A stretch of 64,000 nt of DNA. It comes from QHXW01 sp963768075. GTDB taxonomy: Bacteria; Acidobacteriota; Terriglobia; Bryobacterales; Bryobacteraceae. A model generated the notes under the pieces. It saw only the letters and a program-made list of their open reading frames with translations, did no database searches and was not told where the DNA came from. The stretch covers positions 1-64,000 of the forward strand of contig CAVYHD010000021.1 in the NCBI GenBank assembly GCA_963768075.1, written 5' to 3'. Position numbers and translations under genes: made by a program. Positions 15,096-28,273 of this stretch are shown here, in pieces. Position 1 is the first letter of the stretch. Each line of letters starts with the position of its first letter.

Positions 15096-17780
15096 CTATG
15101 CGCTCACGGGCGCGACGGCAAGTTGGCGAAGGACATAAGGCAGAATTCCGCCGTTGCGATAATATTCCGCTTCCTGCGGCGTGTCCACTCGCACCTGCAC
15201 TTCGAACCGCTTCTCCGCGCCGTTGTCATCGACTGCCCGTATCGCCGCCTTCCCCGCGCTGGCAAGCGCCTTCGCCACACCAGCGACGTAATAAGTCTCC
15301 TTGCCGGTGAGTCCCAGCGTCTGAGCGCTTGCGCCGTCCAGAAATTGCAGCGGCAGTACGCCCATTCCCACGAGATTGGTGCGATGGATGCGCTCGAAGC
15401 TTTCGGCCAGCACCGCGTTCACACCGAGCAGCAGCACGCCTTTCGCGGCCCAATCGCGGGACGATCCGGAACCGTACTCTTTCCCCGCAATGATCAGGAG
15501 CGGAACTCCGTCCCGTTGATAGCGCACCGACGCGTCATAAATTGAGGTCTGTTCGCCGTCGGGCAGATGGACCGTCCAGCCGCCCTCAGTGCCCGGTGCA
15601 AGCTGATTGCGCAGGCGGATATTGGCAAGCGTTCCGCGTACCATCACTTCGTGGTTGCCGCGCCGCGCGCCATAAGAATTGAACTCACCCGGTTTAACAC
15701 CCAGCGAGATGAGGTAGCGGCCGGCGGGACTTTCAGCCGGTATGGAGCCGGCGGGCGAGATGTGATCGGTTGTGACCGAATCTCCCAGCAGCGCAAGCAC
15801 GCGCATGCCGTGCAGATCTTCAACGGGCTTGCCGGGATCGACCATGTTGTCGAAGTACGGCGGCTTCTTGATGTACGTGGAATGCGCATCCCAGGCAAAC
15901 GTCCCGGTCCCCGCCGGAGTTGGCAGCGACTTCCAGTTGGCGTCCCCATCGAACGCGCGCTCGTATTCCTTGCGGAACATTTCGGGCCGCACCGAGCGGC
16001 TGATGGTCTCTTCGATTTCCGCCGTCGTTGGCCACACATCACGCAGAAAGACGGGCTTGCCGGAATGGTCCTGGCCGAGGGGCTCCTTTTCCAGGTCGAT
16101 GTCGACGCGGCCGGCGAGCGCGAAAGCCACCACGAGCGGCGGCGAAGCCAGATAGTTGGCCTTCACCAGCGAGTTGATGCGGCCCTCGAAATTGCGGTTA
16201 CCGCTGAGGACGGCGGCCACCACAAGGTTTTCTTTCTGCACGGCCTGAGCCACCGGCTCCAGCAACGGTCCACTGTTGCCGATGCACGTCGTGCAGCCGT
16301 AGCCCACCAGGTGGAAATTGAGTTGCTCGAGATACGGCATCAAGCCGGCGTCGATCAAGTAATCCGTCACCACCTTAGAACCCGGGGCGAGACTCGTCTT
16401 CACCCATGGCTTCGGCTTAAGACCGCGCTCCGCCGCCTTCTTGGCCAGCAATCCAGCAGCGATCATAACCGACGGGTTGGAGGTGTTCGTGCAACTGGTG
16501 ATGGCGGCGATCACCACCGCGCCGCTGTCCATTTCAGCACTCGTGCCGTTGGTCTGGATCGCGACCTTTTTCCTTGGAGCCGAAGCGAATACCGCCTCAA
16601 AGTTGCTTTTCACATCCGGCAAATTGACGCGATCCTGCGGGCGCTTTGGCCCGGCCATCGACGGGACCACCGTAGCGAGGTCCAACTCGATGGCATCGGA
16701 GAACTGCGGGTCGGCGGTTTCGTCCGTACGGAACAACCCTTGTTCCTTGGTATACGCCTCGACGAGCGCGACAAGGTCGGGCGGGCGATTGCTGAAACGG
16801 AGATAACGAAGCGTCTCGGCATCGACCGGAAAGAAGCCCATGGTCGCACCGTACTCTGGCGCCATATTGGCCACAGTTGCTCGATCCGCCAGGCTGAGCG
16901 CGCTCAAACCGTTGCCATAGAACTCGACAAACTTGCCGACAACGCCCTTCTTCCGTAGCATCTGCGTCACCGTGAGAACCAGGTCGGTGGCTGTGCAGCC
17001 CTCGCGCAGCCTGCCATGCAGTTTGAAGCCAACCACGGGCGGCAGCAGCATGGAGACTGGCTGGCCCAGCATGCAAGCCTCGGCTTCGATGCCGCCCACT
17101 CCCCAGCCCAGCACGCCCAAGCCGTTCACCATGGTGGTGTGCGAATCGGTGCCGACCAGCGAATCGGGATAGGCCGACCAGCCTTGATCTGTCTTCGCGC
17201 GGAACACCACCGAGGCGAGATATTCCAGGTTGACCTGGTGCACAATGCCCGTATCCGGCGGCACTACGCGGAAATTTTTGAACGCGGTCTGGCCCCACCG
17301 TAGCAGCATGTAGCGCTCCCGGTTGCGCTGGGATTCAAGCAGGGCGTTCACGGAAAAAGCGTCCTTCGTGCCAAACTCATCCACCTGCACGGAATGATCG
17401 ATTACCAGGTCGGCCGGCAGCAGGGGGTTGGCCAGCGCCGGGTCGGCGCCCAGGGCGCCCAGCGCATCGCGCATCGCCGCAAGATCAACCACGCAAGGCA
17501 CACCCGTAAAATCCTGCAACAGCACCCGCGCGGGCATAAAGCTGATTTCTTTTGCGCCAGTGCCCAAAGCGCCGCTCGCCACGTACTCGACATCGCTGGC
17601 GGCCACCTTGCGTCCGTCCTCCTGCCGCAAAAGATTTTCGAGCAGAATCTTGGTGGAGAAGGGCAGGCGCGAAACATTGCCGACCCCCGTCTCTTCCAGC
17701 TTGCCCAGACGGAAGACCTGATACGACACATCGCCGGCACGCAACACCGCCGACGCACCGAAAGAGTTCTTGTTGGCCAT
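15096..17780 (-). CDS. acnA: Aconitate hydratase A
   Basis: An 894-residue aconitase/IRP-type enzyme of the TCA cycle that interconverts citrate and isocitrate. The [4Fe-4S] ligands are in AAITSCTNTSNPSVMIAAG and GYGCTTCIGNSGP. Substrate-binding stretches include LVGTDSHTTMVNGLGVLGWG, GDSVTTDHISPAGSIP and EYGSGSSRDWAAKG. Full length and intact. It stands alone, with argS 48 bp upstream on the same strand. Confidence 0.97.
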   Translation of the reverse strand: MANKNSFGASAVLRAGDVSYQVFRLGKLEETGVGNVSRLPFSTKILLENLLRQEDGRKVAASDVEYVASGALGTGAKEISFMPARVLLQDFTGVPCVVDLAAMRDALGALGADPALANPLLPADLVIDHSVQVDEFGTKDAFSVNALLESQRNRERYMLLRWGQTAFKNFRVVPPDTGIVHQVNLEYLASVVFRAKTDQGWSAYPDSLVGTDSHTTMVNGLGVLGWGVGGIEAEACMLGQPVSMLLPPVVGFKLHGRLREGCTATDLVLTVTQMLRKKGVVGKFVEFYGNGLSALSLADRATVANMAPEYGATMGFFPVDAETLRYLRFSNRPPDLVALVEAYTKEQGLFRTDETADPQFSDAIELDLATVVPSMAGPKRPQDRVNLPDVKSNFEAVFASAPRKKVAIQTNGTSAEMDSGAVVIAAITSCTNTSNPSVMIAAGLLAKKAAERGLKPKPWVKTSLAPGSKVVTDYLIDAGLMPYLEQLNFHLVGYGCTTCIGNSGPLLEPVAQAVQKENLVVAAVLSGNRNFEGRINSLVKANYLASPPLVVAFALAGRVDIDLEKEPLGQDHSGKPVFLRDVWPTTAEIEETISRSVRPEMFRKEYERAFDGDANWKSLPTPAGTGTFAWDAHSTYIKKPPYFDNMVDPGKPVEDLHGMRVLALLGDSVTTDHISPAGSIPAESPAGRYLISLGVKPGEFNSYGARRGNHEVMVRGTLANIRLRNQLAPGTEGGWTVHLPDGEQTSIYDASVRYQRDGVPLLIIAGKEYGSGSSRDWAAKGVLLLGVNAVLAESFERIHRTNLVGMGVLPLQFLDGASAQTLGLTGKETYYVAGVAKALASAGKAAIRAVDDNGAEKRFEVQVRVDTPQEAEYYRNGGILPYVLRQLAVAPVSA

Positions 17781-17828
17781 TAATTCAATTTTGGCACAGC
17801 CGGGACTCGCCGTCCTGCGCGTGGTTGC

Positions 17829-19785
17829 TTACATGTACGGCGGCACGTCAATGCCCAATACATCCAGCGTGCGCTCGAGCTGGCTACGGAAATAATCGGT
17901 CATCCACAAAAGAAAGACTTTCTTCTCGCGGTCCTGTTCATGGATGACCGGGTAAAGATGATAGAAGTTGTTGAACGCCTGGGCAAGCTGGAAGGCGTAC
18001 TTCGCAACCTGCGCCGGCTCACCGGCGGCGACGGCCCGCTCGAGCGAGGCGATCCGCCTTCGACGCGGCCAGCAGTACCTGCCAGAAGTCTTCGGACTGC
18101 AACTGGCGTCGAAACGCCTCTTCGTTTAGCTCGGCGCCGAAATCGGGCACTTGCTCGCCCTTTTCTTCCAGCTTGCGCAGAATGTTGCGGGCGCGGACGG
18201 CGGCGTATTGCACATAGGGGCCAGTCTCGCCTTCAAAGCTGAGCGCTTCCTGAAAATCGAAGGCGATGACCGAAGTTCGCGTGAACTTCAGCAGAAAATA
18301 GCGCAGCGCGCCGATGGCGATCTGCGCGGCGACCGCGCGCTGCTCTTCGGGCGATGCCTCTGCATGCCGCGACGTCACTTCTTCGAGCGCTTTCTCAATC
18401 AGCTTGTCGATCAGGTCGTCAGCCTTGACCCCGAGTCCCTTGCGTCCGGAAACCTCGACATAGGGCCGTTTGCGGTCTTCTTCGGAAAGCGGAATGCCCA
18501 GTTCGACGCAGCAGCGCGGGGAAAGCGCGACCATTTCGTAGGAAAAATGGATCGACTGCGTCGGCTTGCTCGCTCGCTAGCCCAAAGCTCGCAGGCCCGC
18601 GACAACAACGTCCTGCAAATAGGACTGGCGCACGTCGATCACGTTGTAAACGCGCGTGGCATGGCCGAATGGCGGGATTCGCGAGTTGGGATCAGCGGGT
18701 TGGCCGCTGCTAACCCAGAGGACTCGGCCGTCGGCATACGTTTCGAGCGGGCGGTAGTAGAAATCCTTTCCGAGCAAGCCGAACTTCCAAAGCTGGTAAG
18801 CGATGTCCTTGCCGACATACGTTACCGTTCCGTTCGAACGGACAATGACCTTGCTATCTTCCGAGTCGTCAGAAAAGGAAGCGGCGGGCATAACCCAACA
18901 ACCCTTGTTCTTGCCTTCCGTCTCCAGGTAGATCGCATTGCGTTCTTTTAGCAGCTCGAACGCGGACGCCCAGAATTTCAAATGCAGAATTTCGCTTTCG
19001 CGCGGCAGCACGTCGTATTCGACGCCGAGCCGAAGCATGGTCTTCAAGTGAAGGCGCACAATGGCATCTGCCACCATCACGCCGATCTCCGCCAGTGCGC
19101 CAACGCCCGCCTCGATGGCATGTAGCGTTTCATTGCGCCATGCGAGCGACTCAGGCTGATCTTTGAAATGCGCCGACGTGCGCGCGTACAGGTCCCAGCA
19201 GTAGTAATCGAAGCGCACCGACGGGTCGCTGATGAGCCGCGACACATCCAGAGGCGTCTTGTGCTCCAGATAATGGAATCCCGCCACCACGTCCGCCACC
19301 TGTACGCCCGTGTTGTCGATATAGTTCTGGACCTCGACCTGTTTTCCGAGAGCGCGCAGCATCCGCACGAACGTATCCCCAAGCGTCGCGTTGCGCAGGT
19401 GGCCGATATGCGCGGCCTTGTTGGGATTGATATTGGTGTGTTCGACTACGATCTTCTCGGAGGAGGCGGCGCGCGGCTCTTCCACCTGGTGCAGTAATGC
19501 CGCGCCATATCCCCCGCGGTCGAAACGCACGTTGAGGTACCCATTGCCCGCCACCTCAAGCCCGGCGATGCCGTCCATCGCTCCCATCTCCGCCGCCAAC
19601 TCGCCAGCGATTTTCTTCGGCGCCTGCCTCAGTTGTTTAGCGAGCTGAAACGCGACGGGCAGCGCCAGTTCGCCGAAATCCGGCTGCTTGGGCTGCTCGA
19701 TGGCGACCGGAACATCGATTCCGTACCGCGCTTTTACGTGGTTCTGGAATGCTTCCTGAACTTGTTTTTCGAGTAAGTGAAACAC
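17829..19785 (-). CDS. argS: Arginyl-tRNA synthetase, two frameshifts
   Basis: Class I synthetase that charges tRNA-Arg. The N-terminal add-1 domain and catalytic HIGH motif (NINPNKAAHIGHLRNATLGD, ~residues 115-134) are in the first frame, which stops near 18577. After a shift the second frame carries PYVEVSGRKGLGVKADDLID (a KMSKS-like loop) and ALSFEGETGPYVQYAAVRAR. A second shift near 18035-18045 leads to the anticodon-binding end, FQLAQAFNNFYHLYPVI to LDVLGIDVPPYM and a TAA at 17829-17831. Reassembled it is ~650 residues, near the usual size for ArgS-type enzymes with extra length. Errors in the sequence are the simplest explanation, since the gene is essential. Confidence 0.9.
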
Positions 19786-19830
19786 GGACTTCCGAGTATA
19801 ACAACCGCTGCCGGCGGTGCTATTTGCGTT

Positions 19831-20937
19831 CTAAAAGAGTCGGCCCTTCTTTTTCCTCGGTTGTTGCGATCCCACCGCGCGGTCGATCGCGTTCAGGGCG
19901 ATGGGCGCCATTACACGATAGCCCTTGCCGTTTGGATGGAGCCCATCATCCGCCAGATCGGCTTGCAGAAAGCCGGCCGAATCGACCATCGAGGCATAGT
20001 AGTCCACGTACGTATAGCCGCGTTGTGCGCAGAACTGCTTCAGCCAGTTATTGAGCGTCAGGATGGTGGCGGGTGGCCGCCGCAGCGTCATCGCAAATTG
20101 CGGATCGACGTTTTTGTGGTAATCGCTGACGGGAAGAATGGACGCGAACAGCGGCCGGATTTGATGGTAGGCCGCCAGCTCGGCAATCATGACGAGATTG
20201 TTCTCGATCGTGGCGACCGGGACGCCGCGCGCAATGTCATTCGTGCCGGCCAGCACCAGCATGGCAGCCGGCTTGAGGTTGATGACGTCGGCTACCATGC
20301 GTCCCAGCATCTCGCCGGTAATCTGCCCGCTGATCCCGCGATTCACGAAGTCACGGCCGGAAAAATATTCGCTCAACCTCCAGCCGTCTGTAATCGAATC
20401 GCCTAGGAAAACGACACGTGGCGTCTGCGAAGGCGGGCCGAGACGTCCGTTGTCTTCGGCGTAGCGCTTCAAATCGTCACGATCCGGATTGCGGCCTTGC
20501 TCGTCCTTACGTTCGAGCAGCGCCTGGAAATCGGCGTCCAGGCGATTCATGGCGTCGCGTAACTCCGCTACCTGTTTGACGGCCGCGTCGGCAAACGGGT
20601 ATTGCTTGGGGAGAGCGTCGGAAAGCGCCAGATAGGCGCGCACGTTCGCCATCAAGGTGTAGATCTGGCCCGCATTTTGCGCGGAGCTCCCTTCGATGTT
20701 CGCCAAAGCCTGGCGAATATTCTCGGCAAGCGGCGCTGCGGCCCGTGACATCCCCGGGGTCGCCAGCATGGTGGATTCCACCAACTGCGAGATGCGCCTG
20801 AGCAGCGCGATCGCGTCATTGTTGGCGAGCAGAGCGTTCGCGGAAGCGGGTGCGGGATTCTGAGCCGCTGTCTGCGTCTGAGGACAAAGTGCCGACGCCG
20901 CAAGCAAAACGATGCCAAGCACGACTACACGCTTCAT
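19831..20937 (-). CDS. Secreted SGNH/GDSL hydrolase
   Basis: A 368-residue protein with a signal peptide (VVVLGIVLLAASALCPQTQ). An N-terminal ~150-residue helical region comes before the SGNH hydrolase domain. Catalytic blocks are VVFLGDSITDGW (Ser), NRGISGQITGEM (Gly), VLAGTNDIARG (Asn) and LADDGLHPNGKGY (Asp/His). Such enzymes are esterases or carbohydrate acetyl-esterases. The substrate is unknown. It overlaps the upstream DUF3108 gene by 4 bp and so is probably co-translated. The C-terminus is very basic (RKKKGRLF). Confidence 0.88.
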   Translation of the reverse strand: MKRVVVLGIVLLAASALCPQTQTAAQNPAPASANALLANNDAIALLRRISQLVESTMLATPGMSRAAAPLAENIRQALANIEGSSAQNAGQIYTLMANVRAYLALSDALPKQYPFADAAVKQVAELRDAMNRLDADFQALLERKDEQGRNPDRDDLKRYAEDNGRLGPPSQTPRVVFLGDSITDGWRLSEYFSGRDFVNRGISGQITGEMLGRMVADVINLKPAAMLVLAGTNDIARGVPVATIENNLVMIAELAAYHQIRPLFASILPVSDYHKNVDPQFAMTLRRPPATILTLNNWLKQFCAQRGYTYVDYYASMVDSAGFLQADLADDGLHPNGKGYRVMAPIALNAIDRAVGSQQPRKKKGRLF

Positions 20938-21722
20938 GTTCTTTCTTCCTTCTCTAGCTGAAGAGTAATCGTCCCGATGGTAAAGTGCAGCCGCACCTGA
21001 ATGCGCACGGGGAGCTTCCGGGCGTCATCGGTAAACCATACGTATAGGTGCCCCGGCCGCCGGTATAGTTTCCCATTGAACAGGAAGGCTTCACAACGGA
21101 TCGTATTGAACGTTCCCGCCGGCACTTTGATCTGCTCCCGCTCTTGCACCTCCACTTTCGCCGAGATGGTCTTTTTGCCATCGCTCACGGGCACTTCGAT
21201 AGAATGCCCGGGTTCGAGATTCAGCGTCCGCAAGAAAAACAAACCGCCGACCACGTCATGCACGCAGGCCGGGATATCGGTTTCTAAGGAAAGCACCGCG
21301 TGTGATGCCAGATCGCGCTCGAGATAGCTTGCCTTCTTGGTCTCCGAATCGAAGTGCACCACCGTGTCCCGTTGGCGGCTGCCCTCGTGAGCGATAAGGT
21401 GCGTATTCTGAGCGCAATACTCCCGGCCCAGCTCCGTCATATAGTCGTCATTGACCTTGTAGAGCTTGGATACCAAGCCGCTGGATTCGAGATGCAGTTT
21501 GATTTGCCAACCGGCATGCGACGGCTGGGAGGCCACGGTCCAGTTGAGTTTTGCGTTGCCTGCGTCGACAAGACGCCATTCCACGTCGTAATGCAGGCTC
21601 CCATTGCCTCTAGGAGCGGCCGCCGTTTGCGCCTGGGCGATGCCCGGCGGGGACTGCGCTGGAACTAACAGCAGCGCCAACAACGCCAGCTCGCGCCGGG
21701 TGTCGAACCAGGGTCCGGGCAT
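20934..21722 (-). CDS. DUF3108 secreted protein
   Basis: A 262-residue protein with an N-terminal signal segment (LALLALLLVPAQSPPG). The body matches the DUF3108 pattern of a beta-rich periplasmic domain: GSLHYDVEWRLVDAGNAKLN near the start, then SSGLVSKLYKVNDDY, VVGGLFFLRTL, and LYRRPGHLYVWFTDDARKLP with VRIQVRLHFTIGTITLQL at the end. The function of the family is not established; members are thought to bind or help export surface components. It is translationally coupled to the SGNH hydrolase by an ATGA overlap. Confidence 0.82.
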   Translation of the reverse strand: MPGPWFDTRRELALLALLLVPAQSPPGIAQAQTAAAPRGNGSLHYDVEWRLVDAGNAKLNWTVASQPSHAGWQIKLHLESSGLVSKLYKVNDDYMTELGREYCAQNTHLIAHEGSRQRDTVVHFDSETKKASYLERDLASHAVLSLETDIPACVHDVVGGLFFLRTLNLEPGHSIEVPVSDGKKTISAKVEVQEREQIKVPAGTFNTIRCEAFLFNGKLYRRPGHLYVWFTDDARKLPVRIQVRLHFTIGTITLQLEKEERT

Positions 21723-21842
21723 GAATCCGACAGTTTACCGCAGTGACGTTCGGTCAAGGTGTTACGGCCGGTCGGATATTGGCGCGGGGACGTGCCGATT
21801 TTTGTTAAAATTAGGTTTCGACTCCCCACACAGGTCTAACTG

Positions 21843-22507
21843 ATGAAATTCGGTGTCGTCGTCTTCCCCGGAAGCAATTGCGATCACGACGCCTGGTATG
21901 CGGTCCGCGAAAATCTCGGCCAGGAAGCGGACTTCATCTGGCACGATTCGGACAATCTGGGCGATGTGGACGCAGTCATCCTGCCGGGCGGATTTGCCTA
22001 TGGTGATTACCTTCGCTGCGGGGCGATCGCCAAATTCTCGCCGGTAATGCAGGCAGTGAAGCGCTTCGCTTCGGGTGGCGGCCTGGTGCTCGGCATCTGC
22101 AACGGATTCCAGATTCTGGTGGAGGCCGGCCTGTTGCCCGGCGCGCTGGTGCGTAATGCCGGCCTGAAGTTCGTTTGCCGCGAGGTGCGGCTCAGAACGG
22201 AAACCACCGATTCTCCGTTCACGGCCTCAGCCGCCGTGGGGTACGTGCTGCGCTTGCCCGTCGCGCACGGCGAGGGTTGTTACGTTGCTGATGAACGCAC
22301 GCTCGACGAACTGGAAGGTGAGGACCGGGTGGTGTTCCGGTACATCGAGAATCCCAACGGATCGGCGCGTAATATCGCTGGCGTACTGAACCACGAGCGC
22401 AATGTGATGGGGATGATGCCGCATCCGGAGCGGGCGTCGGATCCTCTGATGGGCTCAACCGACGGGCTGGTAGTATTTCGATCCATGGTTTCCGCCCTCG
22501 CGCACGC

Positions 22508-22511
<4 letters not shown>
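21843..22511 (+). CDS. purQ: Phosphoribosylformylglycinamidine synthase, glutaminase subunit PurQ
   Basis: A 222-residue class I glutamine amidotransferase that supplies ammonia to PurL in purine synthesis step 4. It begins KFGVVVFPGSNCDHDAWYAV. The nucleophile Cys sits in GGLVLGICNGFQILVEAGLL, and the His-x-Glu is in MPHPERASDPL. An ATGA overlap joins it to purL. No purS small subunit lies next to it in the window, although the small-type PurQ/PurL system normally needs one. Confidence 0.96.
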
Positions 22512-24727
<2,216 letters not shown>

Positions 24728-24728
<1 letters not shown>

Positions 24729-26149
24729 TGATGTTCGACAAATTCCACGACGAATGCGGAGTCTTCGCGATATACGGTCATCCCGAAGCGGCCAAGCTGG
24801 CATATCTGGGGCTCTACGCGCTGCAGCATCGCGGCCAGGAGAGCGCTGGCATCTGCACGAGTGATGGCGCCGAGGTGCACTGCGTAAAATCCATGGGCCA
24901 CGTGGCGGAGATTTTCACGCCGGCGGTGATCGAAACCCTGCCCGGCGAGCAGGCCATCGGTCACACCCGCTATTCCACGGCGGGCGACACCGCTCTACTC
25001 AATGCGCAGCCGTTTTCCGTGGCGTGCAACAAAGGCCGCATTGCCGTGGCCCACAACGGCAACATCACGAATGCGTCCGAACTGAGACGCGAGCTGGAAC
25101 GGCAGGGCTCGATTTTCCAATCCAACAGCGATACCGAAGTGATCCTGCACCTGGTGGCGCACTCTCGCGAACGAACGCTCTCCGGCGCCCTGCGCGACGC
25201 GCTATTGCAGCTCGAGGGTGCCTTTTCGCTGGTTTTCCTGGCCGAGGACCGCGTCATCGTGGCGCGCGATCCGCACGGCTTCCGGCCATTGGCTGCCGGG
25301 CAGATGGAGTTTTCGGGTGGCCGCATCGCGCACGTATTCGCGTCGGAAACCTGCGCCTTCGATCTGATCGGCGCGGTTTATCTGAACGAAGTCGCCCCCG
25401 GAGAGATGGTGATCGTGGGGCCCGAAGGCGTCACGCGCGAGCGCTACGCGCCGGAGCAGCAGCTTGCGCAGTGCGTTTTCGAGCACGTCTACTTCTCGCG
25501 CCCGGATTCCATTGTGTTCGATCACTCGGTGCAGGCGTCGCGCGAGATGCTGGGGCGTCTGCTCGCGCGCGAGGCGCCGGCCGATGCCGATCTCGTGGTG
25601 CCCGTTCCTGACTCGGGAGTGGCTGCCGCCATCGGCTACGCGGCCGAATCCGGTTTGCCGTTTCGTCACGGGTTGATTCGCAACCATTATGTTGGCCGCA
25701 CCTTCATTGAGCCTTCCCAAGTGATCCGCGATTTCGGTGTCAAGCTGAAGCTCAACCCGGTGCGGCATCTGCTCGAAGGCAAAAGTGTTGTGCTGGTCGA
25801 CGATTCCATCGTGCGCGGTACCACCTCGCGCAAAATCGTCCGCATGGTGCGCCAGGCGGGCGCGCGTCAGGTGCACGTGCGCGTTTCCTGTCCGCCCACC
25901 GTTTCGCCCTGCTTCTACGGGGTAGACACGCCCACTAAGAACGAGCTGATTGGCGCCAACAACACCGTCGAAGAGATCCGCAAATTCGTTGAGGCCGATT
26001 CGCTCGCCTACCTGTCGTTGGCTTCGCTGCGCCACGCCGTGGGCGATGACCGCAAACACGAATACTGTTACGCGTGCTACACCGGCGACTATCCGACGGA
26101 GCTGGTTAATATCGAGGAGCTGATGGCGGCAAAGAAGCGAAGCTGCTAG
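24728..26149 (+). CDS. purF: Amidophosphoribosyltransferase PurF
   Basis: A ~473-residue enzyme for the first committed step of purine synthesis, making phosphoribosylamine from PRPP and glutamine. The N-terminal Ntn-type nucleophile Cys follows a short propeptide (MFDKFHDE-C-GVFAIYG). Glutaminase blocks are LQHRGQESAGICTSDG and GHTRYSTAGDTALLNAQPF. The PRPP motif is VVLVDDSIVRGTTSRK. Cys residues near 262 and the C-terminus (HEYCYACYTGDYP) could hold a [4Fe-4S] cluster, as in Bacillus-type PurF. GTG at 24725 or ATG at 24731 are other possible starts; 24728 overlaps the purL stop as TGATG. Confidence 0.95.
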
Positions 26150-26173
26150 ACAACGCGCCCCACGCCCTTGCGC

Positions 26174-26788
26174 TTACTTGCCCGCCGCGAACCGTTTTTC
26201 GATTTCCGCCCAGTTCACAACACTCCACCACGCCGCGATGTACTCCGGCCGGCGATTCTGATACTTCAGATAGTAGGCGTGCTCCCAGACATCCAGGCCC
26301 ATCACCGGAAACTTTCCTTCCATCACGGGACTGTCCTGGTTGGCGGTCGAAAAGATGTCAAGCTTCCCTGAGCCATCCTTGACGAGCCACGCCCAGCCCG
26401 ATCCGAAACGCGTGGTCGCGGCGGCGTTGAATTTTTCCTTGAGCGCGTCGAAGCCGCCGAACGTGCTCTTGATGGCATCGGCAAGCGCGCCCGATGGGTG
26501 CCCGCCGCCCTTCGGGGACAGAATCGTCCAAAACATGGAGTGGTTGATGTGACCTCCGCCATTGTTGCGTACGGCGGTCTTGATCGCATCCGGCACAATC
26601 GCACAGTTGTTGGCGAGCAACTCCTCGACCGTCTTACTGGCTAGGTTGGGCGCAGATTCCAGCGCCTTGTTCAAATTCGTCACATAGGCGTTGTGGTGTT
26701 TGTCGTGATGAATCTCCATCGTCAACTTATCGATGTGAGGCTCCAGCGCGTCGTTCGGGTACGGTAATGGTGGCAGTGAAAATGGCAT
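26174..26788 (-). CDS. sodA: Superoxide dismutase, Mn type
   Basis: A 204-residue Fe/Mn superoxide dismutase that destroys superoxide. Metal ligands are in MEIHHDKHHNAYVTNLN, GGHINHSMFWTILSP and GLDVWEHAYYLKYQNRRPEY. The outer-sphere Gln is in DIFSTANQDSPV, and the upstream position reads GGGHINH, a combination usual for the Mn-dependent branch. No signal peptide, so it is probably cytosolic. It converges with purF. Confidence 0.95.
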   Translation of the reverse strand: MPFSLPPLPYPNDALEPHIDKLTMEIHHDKHHNAYVTNLNKALESAPNLASKTVEELLANNCAIVPDAIKTAVRNNGGGHINHSMFWTILSPKGGGHPSGALADAIKSTFGGFDALKEKFNAAATTRFGSGWAWLVKDGSGKLDIFSTANQDSPVMEGKFPVMGLDVWEHAYYLKYQNRRPEYIAAWWSVVNWAEIEKRFAAGK

Positions 26789-26823
26789 ATTGCCTCCTCT
26801 GATTTAGATTTGGTCCGGTGCGC

Positions 26824-28266
26824 TCAGTTCTGGGCACCACCGGCTCGTTCAAAAGCTTCGGCCAGACGAAACATGCGCGCTTCGTCAAAATGCTTGGCCA
26901 GAATTTGCATGCCGACCGGCAATCCTTCGGCGGTTTTTCCGCAGGGCACGCTCATGCACGGAATCCCCGCCAGATCTCCGGTAATCGTGTAGATGTCTGA
27001 AAGATACATCGCCATCGGGTCGTCAATCTTCTCACCGATCTTGAAGGCCGGGAACGGCGATACCGGAGCGACAATCGCGTCGACTTCCGCAAATGCGGCG
27101 GAAAAATCGCGCGCGATCAGCCCACGAACTTTCTGGGCCTTCAAATAGTATGCGTCGTAATACCCCGCGCTCAGCACGTACGTTCCAAGCATGATGCGCC
27201 GCTTGCACTCCGCGCCGAAGCCTTCGCCTCGTGTGTTCCGGTACATATCATTTAGGCGCTCGGAGGAGCCGGAACGAAACGTATAGCGCACACCGTCATA
27301 ACGCGCCAGGTTCGAGCTGGCTTCCGCCGTCGCGATTACGTAGTAGCAGGCAATAGCGTAATCCGTTGTTGGCAAACTGATGTCCCGCACCGCGCAGCCC
27401 AGCTTTTTCAGCGTTTCGATCGCCTTGCCAATCAGGATGCCGCTTTCACTCGTCAAATCTTTTAGATACTCGCGAGGCAGCCCAAGCTTCAGGCCTTTTA
27501 CCTTGCCGTCCAGATGTACTAAATAGTCCGGAACGGGCGCCTCCGCCGAGGTGGAATCGAGCGGATCGCGGCCCGCGATCACGTTCAGCAAGCGCGCGGC
27601 GTCACGCACGCTGCGCCCGAAAGGGCCGATGTGATCGAGTGAGCTGGCGAATGCCGTCAGGCCGTACCGGGAAACGCGGCCGTAGGTCGGCGTAACGCCC
27701 ACTACTCCGCAAAACGACGCCGGCTGCCGGATGGAGCCGCCCGTGTCTGAGCCGAGCGCCACCACAGCTGTGCCCTGCGCCACCGCCGCCGCTGAGCCTC
27801 CACTCGACCCTCCCGGCACGCGATCGAGCGCGTGCGGGTTGCGCACCGGCCCGAACGCCGAGTTCTCGTTCGACGAGCCCATGGCAAACTCATCGCAGTT
27901 GGTCTTGCCGATGATTACCCCTCCCGCTGCCTCCAGGCGTTCCACCGCCGTGGCGTCGTAAGGCGGGACGTAGTTGGCCAGGAGCTTCGAGCCGCAGGTG
28001 GTCCGTACGCCTTTGGTGACGATGACGTCCTTCACGGCAACCGGTACACCCGCAAGAGGGCCGGCATCTTCACCCCGCGCCAGTTTTTCATCCACGTGGC
28101 GCGCCGCGTCCAGAGCGCGTTCTTCACAAAAGGTAAGGTAAGCGTTCGTTTTCCGGTTCTCGTCGCGCGCGAACGCGAGCGCGCCCGTAGCCAACTCCAC
28201 CGCGCTAAATTGGCGCACGCGCAAGCCCTCTTGCACCCGATCGATGGTTAGCGAAGCAATATCCAT
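26824..28266 (-). CDS. gatA: Glutamyl-tRNA(Gln) amidotransferase subunit A
   Basis: A 480-residue amidase-signature enzyme that releases ammonia from Gln for conversion of Glu-tRNA(Gln) or Asp-tRNA(Asn). The Ser-cisSer-Lys triad is in VAVKDVIVTKGVRTTCGSK (Lys), GGSSGGSAAAVA (cis-Ser) and GSDTGGSIRQPASFCGVVG (nucleophile). The gene follows gatC by 7 bp. No gatB lies in the window. Full length, intact. Confidence 0.97.
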   Translation of the reverse strand: MDIASLTIDRVQEGLRVRQFSAVELATGALAFARDENRKTNAYLTFCEERALDAARHVDEKLARGEDAGPLAGVPVAVKDVIVTKGVRTTCGSKLLANYVPPYDATAVERLEAAGGVIIGKTNCDEFAMGSSNENSAFGPVRNPHALDRVPGGSSGGSAAAVAQGTAVVALGSDTGGSIRQPASFCGVVGVTPTYGRVSRYGLTAFASSLDHIGPFGRSVRDAARLLNVIAGRDPLDSTSAEAPVPDYLVHLDGKVKGLKLGLPREYLKDLTSESGILIGKAIETLKKLGCAVRDISLPTTDYAIACYYVIATAEASSNLARYDGVRYTFRSGSSERLNDMYRNTRGEGFGAECKRRIMLGTYVLSAGYYDAYYLKAQKVRGLIARDFSAAFAEVDAIVAPVSPFPAFKIGEKIDDPMAMYLSDIYTITGDLAGIPCMSVPCGKTAEGLPVGMQILAKHFDEARMFRLAEAFERAGGAQN

Positions 28267-28273
28267 TGGCCCG

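Noticed and set aside
15567..16958. 463-codon ORF antisense to aconitase
   Set aside because: Shadow frame of a well-supported gene; low-complexity, Arg/His-rich translation.
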